From Propionivibrio sp. (GTDB taxonomy: Bacteria > Pseudomonadota > Gammaproteobacteria > Burkholderiales > Rhodocyclaceae): a stretch of DNA of 64,000 bases. How positions within the stretch are numbered: position 1 is the stretch's first letter; each line of letters opens with the position of its first letter. Made by a program: the position numbers and the translations under genes. The stretch covers positions 1-64,000 of the forward strand of contig NZ_JAPUVO010000117.1 of assembly GCF_029255185.1 (NCBI RefSeq), in the 5' to 3' direction. The notes under the pieces were generated by a model. The model saw only the letters and a program-made list of their open reading frames with translations. It was not told the DNA's origin and made no database searches. This document shows positions 19,583 through 26,989 of the stretch, piece by piece.

Positions 19583-22281
19583 CAAAGCTTCTCCTCGATC
19601 CATTCCCACCGCTTATCCTTGACCATCACGAACCGGCAACGGCCCTCCGACAGGTTGGCCCACAGGCCCCCGATCAAACGATCATCCTCAGCCCCGTTCC
19701 AGCGATCAGCCCCCTTGTACTCCACCGCCAGAATCACTCCGGGCTTGTCTGCACTGCCGGGCAACTGGCAAAGAAAATCGGGATAGAACCGGCCATCGGC
19801 TTTCTGCAGGAAGAACGAACTGCCTTCGCGCCGAACCAGGTTGCGTACCCAGAACTGGATGCGCCCCTGCTGCGCCCACATATCCAATTTGCAGGCGCAC
19901 TCGAATTCCTCCTTGCTGTCGAAGTCGCCCATCCGCCCATAGAAGTGCTTGCGGAAATCAAAATGGCCAAAGCGCCCATCGTAGTCGCGGCTGGGGGCGT
20001 AGGCCTGGGCGTGAAACTCGAAGGCATATTGATCGGTCACCGCCACCCGCGTGGCCGCATCGTCACCGAACAACGCCTGCTGAAATGCCTTGCCGACCGC
20101 CTGCTTGCGCAGTTCACGGATACGCGCCTCGACCAGATTACGGATCAGGAACTTCTGCAGGTTGGCGCGTGCCAGCGTGAAGCTATCCCGGCGAAGTAGA
20201 TCGGTGAGCCACGCCGCGACAAAGGCCTGCTTGCTGGCATGGGTCAGCGACTGCTCGGGCAGGTTGCGGCACAGCCAGGTGGCGATGCGAACCTCATCCC
20301 AATGTTCAGGTTGATAGACGAGACCCAGATCGCGCTGCAATTCGGGCAGGAAGCGCGACACCATATGACCGCCCTCATCGATGTCGATCTCACCACCTTC
20401 CGACACCTTCAGTGCCGCACCCAATGCCGTCAGATCATCGGCTGTCGGCGCGGCATCGTAGGGAGACAAGTCCCACGGATACTCCAGCACCTCCGGATCA
20501 TCAAATAGTGCCAGCTCGCCCTGCACGCGCAAGGCCAACTGCGGCACGCGGAAACGCTCACCCAACTCGGCGGGCGTCTGGAAGAACTCAATGGCCGTGG
20601 TGCGGCTGACTTCGGCGGCTTCAACAATCGCCGCCGCAGCGGTTTCGGAAGTAACCGAGGCCTTGAGCACTTCGGCCTCATCCTCCGTGAGCGGCGTACT
20701 GATGGTCAGTGTGTTGAGCTTGCCGTCCCAACTGACCTTGTCACGCACCGGCTTCGGCACGCTCTTCAGATCAGGTTTTTCGGACAAGGTAATCGCTACG
20801 GGCCGAACGACCACGCGCCCGGCGTGGCCCTCCAGGTCGAGCCGCGCCTGTTCGGCCTTGGCAGCAGTGACGAATTCCGTGACCTCGCGCCGCTCGAACC
20901 CGGCACCGGCTACCAGGCGGTCGCGCAGTGCGCCAGCCGTCTCGGCAAAGTTGCGCGACACCACGAAGGCATAGGATTGGTTCAATGCCCTGGCCTGCCG
21001 GTGGGCCGCATCAGGCTGACGCAACACACGCCCGAGCAACTGCTCCACCGCCGTGGCCGACGACAGCGATGCCATGCTCACCAGAATGTAAGCAAACGGG
21101 CAGTCCCAGCCCTCGGCCAGTGCCTTCTGGGTAATGACGAACTTCACCGGGCAGGCCGGGTCGGCGATACCCAGCTTGTAATCGGCATCGATCTGCTCCA
21201 GCCCCTTTTCCTCACCGGTGGCCACCACGATTTCGCTGGCGGGAATGCCGTGGTTAGTGATCAGCTCGTTCTTCACCTTCTCGAAATCCAACGTCTCGAT
21301 GCCGGCGCGGCGCGGTTCAGACTGAATCAGCACCAGTGGGCGCAGGTAGGGAGCACCTGCCCGGCGTTCTTCATCCGCCAGCTTGTGCAGGGCATCGCGT
21401 CGGCCAATCGCATCGGCCAGACACTGCTGCCAGTTGGGTTCGGTTTCCAGCACTACCGGCAGCTTGATCATTTCTTCCGCCTTCAACTCGGCGGCGGATA
21501 CGCTATGCAGTACGTTGCTGGGCGTGCGCTCCAGATCGGGCGTGGCGGTCAGCTCCATAACGCCGCTGGGGCGGAAGCGCGCCAGCATGTCGAAGGCCAG
21601 TTCGGTGCGGCTGTTGTGTGCCTCGTCCACCACCACGAATGGCCGGCGCAGGCGCAGCACGTTGGCCAGCGAATACGGCGTGGTGCGCTCGCTGCCCTCG
21701 CCATCGGTCAGTAACTCATCGCGCTGCGTCGGCGACAGGTTGTCGAAGTGGTGCATCAGTGCGCCGCTGGACTGGTACACCTTGCGGCACTCTTCCTCTT
21801 CTACCTGGAACGCCTGGCGCGTGGCGACGATCACCGTGGTCGAAGTATCCAGCGTGGCGCGGGTGACGCTCTTGGCCTCTTCGAGATCGAGCACCGTAAT
21901 CGGCCCCGCCTCGCGCAGTGCGGCGTGATACGGGTGGCTACGATCCTTCAATGCTTTGATCGTCTGCTCGCGAATCGGCTTGCTGGGCACCAGCCACAGA
22001 ATCACGCTGTGCTCGCAGCGCAGCAGATGCGTGTTGACGAGTTGGACGCTTTTCGCCGCCAGCCAGGTCTTGCCGCCGCCGGTAGGCACGCGCAGACAGA
22101 AGTACGGCATATCGGCCGGGAAGCCCGACAACGGGTGGTACGCATTGCCGCGCCCCCACAGGCGTTCGGTGGTGGCGGTGAAAGCAATCGAGGGTGACGG
22201 CAGTTCGTGGCATGCCTTGAAATAGGCCTCCACGCTGTCGAGCACTTGCTGTTGATAGATTTTCGGTGCGAATCCGGACAT
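19582..22281 (-). CDS. Type III restriction-like helicase-nuclease (Res)
   Basis: An 899-residue superfamily 2 helicase of the type III Res class. Walker A is VPTGGGKTWLAAK near residue 68-80, motif II is VVDEAHN, motif III is ELTATPD, and the helicase C domain has LLGRVLRQPDA. A C-terminal nuclease motif VILAVEYKGADRW fits PD-(D/E)xK. It starts 3 bases after the methyltransferase gene and would cut DNA lacking the Mod methylation after ATP-driven translocation or diffusion. Confidence 0.88.
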   Translation of the reverse strand: MSGFAPKIYQQQVLDSVEAYFKACHELPSPSIAFTATTERLWGRGNAYHPLSGFPADMPYFCLRVPTGGGKTWLAAKSVQLVNTHLLRCEHSVILWLVPSKPIREQTIKALKDRSHPYHAALREAGPITVLDLEEAKSVTRATLDTSTTVIVATRQAFQVEEEECRKVYQSSGALMHHFDNLSPTQRDELLTDGEGSERTTPYSLANVLRLRRPFVVVDEAHNSRTELAFDMLARFRPSGVMELTATPDLERTPSNVLHSVSAAELKAEEMIKLPVVLETEPNWQQCLADAIGRRDALHKLADEERRAGAPYLRPLVLIQSEPRRAGIETLDFEKVKNELITNHGIPASEIVVATGEEKGLEQIDADYKLGIADPACPVKFVITQKALAEGWDCPFAYILVSMASLSSATAVEQLLGRVLRQPDAAHRQARALNQSYAFVVSRNFAETAGALRDRLVAGAGFERREVTEFVTAAKAEQARLDLEGHAGRVVVRPVAITLSEKPDLKSVPKPVRDKVSWDGKLNTLTISTPLTEDEAEVLKASVTSETAAAAIVEAAEVSRTTAIEFFQTPAELGERFRVPQLALRVQGELALFDDPEVLEYPWDLSPYDAAPTADDLTALGAALKVSEGGEIDIDEGGHMVSRFLPELQRDLGLVYQPEHWDEVRIATWLCRNLPEQSLTHASKQAFVAAWLTDLLRRDSFTLARANLQKFLIRNLVEARIRELRKQAVGKAFQQALFGDDAATRVAVTDQYAFEFHAQAYAPSRDYDGRFGHFDFRKHFYGRMGDFDSKEEFECACKLDMWAQQGRIQFWVRNLVRREGSSFFLQKADGRFYPDFLCQLPGSADKPGVILAVEYKGADRWNGAEDDRLIGGLWANLSEGRCRFVMVKDKRWEWIEEKL

Positions 22282-22284
22282 GGC

Positions 22285-23919
22285 TTACTCCTCCAACGCG
22301 TAAGGGGTTTGCTTGAAGGTGATGCCCTCGCGTGCGGCGCGGGCACCCATGCGGTTGGCGGCGGCGTAAATCACTTTCGGGCCGGCGAACTTCGGCAGCA
22401 CATCGAACACCGGGCCGGTGAGCACATTCCCGCCGCCCACGGATTTGTCCTTGAGGATGCCGTTGTAGAGCAGATAGATGGCGCGACCGTCGTGGATGCC
22501 CAACAGCGGCGAATCGGCGGTACCGGTGAAGCCCGTGCCGGTTTCGGCAAACCAGACGAACTCGGCCAGTTGCGCGAATTTCACATCACTGCGGATCTGG
22601 CCGTCGGCGTCGAACAGGGGCTCGGCGGACAGGCGGCAGAATTGGAAGCCGCCGCCGAGGCCCTCTACTGTTTGCCCTTTGGCGTTGGTGTAGCCGTTGG
22701 CGATGCGTTTGACGCGTTCGGCAGTGAGGCTACTAGCAATGCCTTCATCCATTTCCACCAGAATTGATTTACGGTGACCACCATCCTCCGCGTTCTGCTT
22801 GAGCACAGCGTGACCGGTCGTGCCGGAACCGGCGAAGCTATCGAGCACGAGCGAATCCGCATCTGTTGCGATTTGCAGAATTCGCTGAATCAAAGCCGTC
22901 GGCTTTGGAGTAACGAAAAGGTCGCTGGATGCTCCCAAATTGAGAATCTGGCTGATTTCCTGCTTTGAATGCCGCGTGCTACCGACCTCCTGCCAAGGCC
23001 ACAGCGTTCGGGGAACAACGCCATCTTTCACGTCGGTGAGGAAACGTTTAATTCCAGGACGATTGCTGCCTGTCTTACCCCACCAGATTCGATTGTCCCT
23101 ATCCAGTTCCCAGAATTTTTCTTCACTCACTCGCCAGTAACTTCCTGATGGCGGACCATCGATCACCTTTCCTGAAGGAGTCGTGATCGCGTATCGACCT
23201 TGCGCATAGAAGTTGCGCGCAGCCAAGTCGCTGAGCAACCAAGGGCCACGTGGGTCGTTATCGGGATTCTTGTATCGCGCAATCATCGCTTCGCTGCGCG
23301 GCAAAGGGTTCGGTCGCCACTTGTCCTTGTTCGCGGCGTACAAAACAACGTACTCGTGATCTTCACTGAGATGCCGAGCGCTATTTTTGGGACTGTCCAT
23401 CATGTTCCAGATGGCAGATGCGACGAAATTCTTAGCCCCAAATATCTCGTCCATCAGCAACCGTAACGTCGCCACCTCGTTGTCATCGATAGAAACGAAG
23501 ATCGCGCCATCCTCGCGCAGAAACTGTCGCAGCAAGACCAGGCGCGGGTACATCATCGACAGCCAGCGGTCGTGCCGGTCCAGCGTCTCGCCTTCCTTGC
23601 CGACCACCTCGCCCAGCCACTTGCGAATCTCCGGACTGTTGACGTTGTCGTTGTACACCCAGCCCTCGTTGCCGGTGTTGTACGGCGGGTCAATGTAGAT
23701 GCATTTCACCTGTCCGGCGTAGCGGGGCAGCAGGGCTTTGAGGGCGTGCAGGTTGTCGCCCTGTACGATCAGATTGCCGCTGGCCGCCGCGCAGTTTGCT
23801 GTACTGCCAGCGCCGACTTTCTCGCAGGACAGTTCCGGCACCGGTTCCAGCAGGCGGAACGGCACTTCCTTGTGGTGTTTGACGACGGCTTCTTTGCCGA
23901 TCCAGTTGAGTGTGGGCAT
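22285..23919 (-). CDS. Type III-like adenine DNA methyltransferase (Mod)
   Basis: A 544-residue beta-class N6-adenine methyltransferase. The catalytic motif IV is YIDPPYNTGNEGW near residue 75 and the S-adenosylmethionine motif I is LVLDSFAGSGTTGHAVL near residue 340; DPPY before FAGSGT is the beta-class order. The region between them would hold target recognition. It is paired with the Res helicase 3 bases downstream, so it both protects host DNA and specifies the target. Confidence 0.9.
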   Translation of the reverse strand: MPTLNWIGKEAVVKHHKEVPFRLLEPVPELSCEKVGAGSTANCAAASGNLIVQGDNLHALKALLPRYAGQVKCIYIDPPYNTGNEGWVYNDNVNSPEIRKWLGEVVGKEGETLDRHDRWLSMMYPRLVLLRQFLREDGAIFVSIDDNEVATLRLLMDEIFGAKNFVASAIWNMMDSPKNSARHLSEDHEYVVLYAANKDKWRPNPLPRSEAMIARYKNPDNDPRGPWLLSDLAARNFYAQGRYAITTPSGKVIDGPPSGSYWRVSEEKFWELDRDNRIWWGKTGSNRPGIKRFLTDVKDGVVPRTLWPWQEVGSTRHSKQEISQILNLGASSDLFVTPKPTALIQRILQIATDADSLVLDSFAGSGTTGHAVLKQNAEDGGHRKSILVEMDEGIASSLTAERVKRIANGYTNAKGQTVEGLGGGFQFCRLSAEPLFDADGQIRSDVKFAQLAEFVWFAETGTGFTGTADSPLLGIHDGRAIYLLYNGILKDKSVGGGNVLTGPVFDVLPKFAGPKVIYAAANRMGARAAREGITFKQTPYALEE

Positions 23920-23932
23920 TCAGGCCATCCCT

Positions 23933-24151
23933 CTATTTTTTTCGCGGCGATGCCGGAGCAGCATCGCCGTGTTTTTCTTCATCCGCGCCACCGCCGCGTA
24001 CCCACTCATCCACCTCGGAAACCTTGAATTTCCACAGGCGACCAACCCGGTGTGCCGGCAGCCCCTTGCGGTCAATCCACCGGTAAATCGAATCGCGTGT
24101 AACGCCCAGATGCTCGACGAGCTGTTCGACGGATACCCAAGGCTCAGCCAT
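23933..24151 (-). CDS. Excisionase-type helix-turn-helix protein
   Basis: A 72-residue MerR/AlpA-like DNA-binding protein: VSVEQLVEHLGVTRDSIYRW, then a wing and VGRLWKFKVSEVDEWVRGG. Such proteins act as excisionases or as operon regulators. It is first in the defence operon, 13 bases before mod, and may control it. I chose ATG 24,151 because the helix-turn-helix begins straight after; an upstream start would add 21 unrelated residues. Confidence 0.8.
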   Translation of the reverse strand: MAEPWVSVEQLVEHLGVTRDSIYRWIDRKGLPAHRVGRLWKFKVSEVDEWVRGGGADEEKHGDAAPASPRKK

Positions 24152-24247
24152 CGCTGCGCTCCTGCAACAGTTGATCGGATAGCATAAAGTCGGCTTTAGT
24201 AGCAAAGGTTGCAATCTATCAGGTCTGGCCTTTCCGGGGTAGTGTTT

Positions 24248-24262
24248 GATGCGAACCGCATC
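24248..24262. promoter_or_regulatory. Short palindrome in divergent intergenic region
   Basis: GATGCG-AAC-CGCATC, a perfect 6-bp inverted repeat between the excisionase-like gene and the plus-strand module. It could be an operator for the divergent promoters; no further support. Confidence 0.3.
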
Positions 24263-24333
24263 AGAAATAGCTTGGCTTCCCTGTAGAACAGCGCGTTCAT
24301 GCTGGTGTCGTCAATCACATCACGGAGCCCAAG

Positions 24334-24534
24334 ATGAACGCCAAGCCAACTGCACTCGACGCCTACCTCGCCCGCACCGCCGCCATCCACGCCAAGCTGG
24401 AACGGCTGCAGCAACTCGCCGACGACCATTTCGGTCATGACCCCGACGCCATCAACTGGGGCCACGTCGGCGACCTCGGGCGGGTAGAAGCTGGGTTGGA
24501 CGATTTGCTGGCGATCTTCGGCGGCGACGAGTGA
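24334..24534 (+). CDS. Small conserved accessory protein
   Basis: A 66-residue acidic protein, MNAKPTALDAYLARTAAIHA at the start and largely helical in character. No family recognised. A ribosome binding site CGGAG sits six bases before the ATG. It opens the plus-strand module and is followed 28 bases later by the DUF3489 gene, whose first residues (MNAKLTTTQ) and leader resemble its own. Confidence 0.6.
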   Translation: MNAKPTALDAYLARTAAIHAKLERLQQLADDHFGHDPDAINWGHVGDLGRVEAGLDDLLAIFGGDE

Positions 24535-24562
24535 CGACGCCCACCAACCACCGGAGATGATC

Positions 24563-25048
24563 ATGAACGCCAAACTGACTACCACCCAAGCCGCCATCCT
24601 CAAAGCCGCTGCCGACCGTCCGGATGGCAACATCGAACCATTGCCGACCAATCTGCGCGGCGGCGCTCGAACCGCCGTCATCGATGGCCTGCTCGCCCGA
24701 GGGCTCATCGCGGAATCTGAAGGCAGCCACCTGCTGACCGATGCCGGCTACGCCGCCGTCGGCAAACGAAGCCGGATTCCCAAGGATGTCCGGAAACTGG
24801 ACGCCCCCGATGCCCTCACGAGAAGTGAGCCCATCCCACACACCCTTCGCCCCGGTACCAAGTTGGCCGCGATCATTGACGCGATGCGCAATCCCGGCGG
24901 CGCGACCATTGCCCAGATGATGGCCGGCACCGGCTGGCAAGCCCATAGCGTTCGGGGCGCGATATCCGGCATGGTCAGGAAGCGCCTCGGCTACGAGGTG
25001 ATCACAGAGAAGGGGGCGGACGGGCAGCGGGCCTATCGCATCGCCTGA
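24563..25048 (+). CDS. DUF3489 domain protein
   Basis: A 161-residue protein. The N-terminal half is a winged-helix-like segment (TTTQAAILKAAADRPDGNIE), and the C-terminal half matches DUF3489: RPGTKLAAIIDAMRNPGGA, IAQMMAGTGWQAHSVRGAIS, GYEVITEK. DUF3489 proteins are common on proteobacterial mobile elements and probably bind DNA; the function is not known. I chose ATG 24,563 over 24,557 because the GGAG is at proper distance only for the former. Confidence 0.8.
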   Translation: MNAKLTTTQAAILKAAADRPDGNIEPLPTNLRGGARTAVIDGLLARGLIAESEGSHLLTDAGYAAVGKRSRIPKDVRKLDAPDALTRSEPIPHTLRPGTKLAAIIDAMRNPGGATIAQMMAGTGWQAHSVRGAISGMVRKRLGYEVITEKGADGQRAYRIA

Positions 25049-25063
25049 CCGCAAACCGCCCAA

Positions 25064-25094
25064 GGGTATCGCTTCAATCGATACCCTTTTCTTC
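25064..25094 (+). terminator. Rho-independent terminator after DUF3489 gene
   Basis: AAGGGTATCG, loop CTTCAAT, CGATACCCTTTTCTT: a ten-base stem followed by a T-rich tract, 16 bases after the stop codon. Confidence 0.8.
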
Positions 25095-25284
25095 GGCCAA
25101 TTTACTCGGTGGCCGTTTTGCCATTTTTCGACCCTGAAATCGCAGGGAACCTGCTCCAGCGCTGGCTGGAATAGGGGTGACCGTTTTTCGGTTTCAAGGG
25201 TGTGAACTCAACGCACACCCTTGGCCGGAGTGCAAACCGCAAACCCTGCAAACCTCGGTTTGCACCCTGACGCTATCGAAGCGC

Positions 25285-25325
25285 CGCGCTCGCGCCCCCC
25301 GCATGGGTTTATCGCCAGGAAGGAC
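25285..25325 (+). repeat. GC-rich dispersed repeat, plus copy
   Basis: GCTCGCGCCCCCCGCATGG followed by a variable 8-base stretch and GGAAGGACC. The reverse complement occurs at 30,541-30,583, with roughly four fifths of positions identical. Confidence 0.6.
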
Positions 25326-25336
25326 CCCTCTTACCT

Positions 25337-25482
25337 GGGCATCCCCTTTCCCGCCGACCATAACAATACGAGTGACCATCACCATCATCACAACCATCAC
25401 CGGGTCTTTGTCAGCGTGACAGTGGTGATGGTTGTGACGATGGCTGCCTATTGTTTACGTCGCCGGAAACGGGGATATGTCC
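25337..25482. repeat. Palindromic repeat element, copy 1
   Basis: A 146-bp imperfect palindrome. The outer arms are GGGCATCCCCTTTCC...AACAATA and TATTGTT...GGAAACGGGGATATGTCC; the inner arms are GACCATCACCATCATCACAA and GGTGATGGTTGTGACGATGG. The transcript would fold into one long hairpin. Two further copies lie at 25,503 and 27,001. Confidence 0.85.
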
Positions 25483-25502
25483 ACGACCGTGATCATCACA
25501 CC

Positions 25503-25642
25503 GGGTAGCCATACCGCCTTCCACCGACCATAACAATAGTGACTGACCGTCACCATCATCACAATCATCACCGGCAGTGTGATGGTCGTGACAGTCGTGA
25601 TGATGCCCGCCTATTGTTTGCATCGGCATGGAAGGGATGTCC
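25503..25642. repeat. Palindromic repeat element, copy 2
   Basis: The same architecture as copy 1: an outer arm with GACCATAACAATAGTGAC, inner arms CGTCACCATCATCACAATCA and GTGATGGTCGTGACAGTCGT, then CTATTGTTTGCATCGGCATG and GGGATGTCC. It ends 38 bases before the next gene. Confidence 0.85.
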
Positions 25643-25680
25643 CATCTCCGGTAATATTTCCGTACTGGAACTTACCACCG

Positions 25681-26601
25681 ATGAACTGGCCGAACAACAC
25701 CTGCGATCCGATCTGGGAACATGCCGACTGGCTGCCGCCAGAGTACATTCTCGACCGCTGGTGCCAGCAAGACGCCCGGTGCCGTTACGCCAAGCAACAA
25801 GCGCTGCTCTCGGCCTGCGAGCGAGGCGAGGTTTACTACCGGCGCAGCGACGGTAAGACCTTCGACGACCCGATTCACGAACTGTCTGCACGCGGCATCC
25901 TGCTGATAGACCGGGACAGCTTCGTTGCCTGGGCTACTGCGGTGGATGGCCAAAGCCCGCTGCCAGCGCGTCCGCGCAAGCAGCCACCCTACCCGGGATG
26001 GGCCTCGCCGGGCGACTGCCTGTTTGATGAAGAACAGTGGGATTGGGTGCCGGTCACACCACCGATCAGGGCAACCCCACCGGCCCAGCCCACCAATACA
26101 CCACCGCTTCCCTTTGACCCACCAGAATGGGTAAAGGAAATGGAAATGCGCGCCACCGAGGCGAAAGCCGCCGCCGCATCTGCTTTGTCCGCCGAGTCCG
26201 CAGATGAAGAGAATGAGGATGACGATTGGGATGAGGAACTTGTATCACCAGCCGACACCAAGCCGGATTACGATTCCTATCCGTCCGAAGACGAATTGCG
26301 CAAGCTCGGCGTGCCTACCGACGAAATCATCAGTGCTTTTCAGGTTGAAGATACTCGCCACCAGAACGAGAAGTGGTGGAAAGAGCGCATGGGCAATGTC
26401 TCGCGCGCCAACAAAGCCCTCGGCGAAGCGCTTGTCCAGAAGGGTCTGAAAAATCGCGGGGCCAAGAGCTACCCCTCGTGGTGGCGGCCTGATCTGGTCG
26501 CCCACTGGCTAATCGATGCCAGGCATTTGGGGAGCCACAAGGTAGCCCCAGTCCTGCGCAAAGAATTCCCGAAGTGGGCCAAACTGTTCGACGAACAGTA
26601 G
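25681..26601 (+). CDS. Unknown accessory protein, acidic middle
   Basis: A 306-residue protein of unknown function. The first part is Trp-rich (PIWEHADWLPPEYILDRWC), the middle has a proline-rich linker (VTPPIRATPPAQPTNTPP) followed by a strongly acidic run (ADEENEDDDWDEE), and the C terminus is basic and compact (YPSWWRPDLVAHWLI). The start ATG 25,681 has no clear ribosome binding site. The frame stays open upstream through repeat copy 2, so the repeat may have replaced the original start region. Confidence 0.65.
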   Translation: MNWPNNTCDPIWEHADWLPPEYILDRWCQQDARCRYAKQQALLSACERGEVYYRRSDGKTFDDPIHELSARGILLIDRDSFVAWATAVDGQSPLPARPRKQPPYPGWASPGDCLFDEEQWDWVPVTPPIRATPPAQPTNTPPLPFDPPEWVKEMEMRATEAKAAAASALSAESADEENEDDDWDEELVSPADTKPDYDSYPSEDELRKLGVPTDEIISAFQVEDTRHQNEKWWKERMGNVSRANKALGEALVQKGLKNRGAKSYPSWWRPDLVAHWLIDARHLGSHKVAPVLRKEFPKWAKLFDEQ

Positions 26602-26614
26602 TCCCCGCCGTAGC

Positions 26615-26720
26615 CCCACCGTATTTCCGGTAGGGGCGGATTCAAATTTCCCCACCGTAAAACTCGCCTGAAACCCGCGCCGTTACTGGATCGCCTGCCG
26701 TAGGGCCTTCCTACGGCAGG
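26615..26720. promoter_or_regulatory. Two hairpins upstream of alpA
   Basis: CCTGCCGTAGG-gcctt-CCTACGGCAGG at 26,694-26,720 is a perfect 11-bp stem, and CCCCACCG...CGGTAGGGG lies at about 26,615-26,637. Neither is followed by a T-tract, so these look like regulatory or processing structures rather than terminators. Confidence 0.5.
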
Positions 26721-26773
26721 ACTCGGCCTGCCAACCTCCATCGCATTCCAACGCGAAACAGGAGGTTCATCCG

Positions 26774-26989
26774 ATGTCCAAAACGATCCAGCCCCGGCTG
26801 ATAGTGCTGCGCCGCCGTCAGGTCGAGGCACGCACCGGGCTTGGCCGCAGTTCGATCTACGCCCTGATCGCCGACGGGCAGTTTCCGGCACCGATCCGCT
26901 TGTCCGCCAATACGGTCGGTTGGCTCGAACACGAGATCGATGCGTGGATTGCCGAGCGCACCAAGGTATCCAGGACGGTGATGTCGTGA
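26774..26989 (+). CDS. AlpA-family transcriptional regulator
   Basis: A 71-residue MerR-fold regulator of the phage CP4-57 AlpA type. RRRQVEARTGLGRSSIYALI is the helix-turn-helix and GQFPAPIRLSANTVGWLEHE, IDAWIAER the wing and recognition part. AlpA proteins commonly activate excision of integrated elements. Its stop overlaps the ATPase start by one base, so the two are coupled. CAGGAGG lies 9 bases before the ATG. Confidence 0.9.
   Translation: MSKTIQPRLIVLRRRQVEARTGLGRSSIYALIADGQFPAPIRLSANTVGWLEHEIDAWIAERTKVSRTVMS

Larger units (their letters stand above)
25049..25680. other. Gene-free stretch holding terminator and repeats
   Basis: I see no gene here. Open frames in it translate the palindromic repeats into His-rich or Val-rich strings and are not credible proteins. 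It holds the DUF3489 terminator, one copy of an inverted GC-rich repeat and two copies of the large palindromic repeat. Confidence 0.7.

Noticed and set aside
25221..25508. His-rich frame DHHHHHNHH, looked like a metal-binding peptide
   Set aside because: The His run is produced by the palindromic repeat; the same repeat gives Val/Thr-rich strings in other frames, and there is no ribosome binding site.
25337..25642. CRISPR-like repeat array
   Set aside because: Only three long palindromic copies with irregular spacing, no short repeats with unique spacers and no cas genes.
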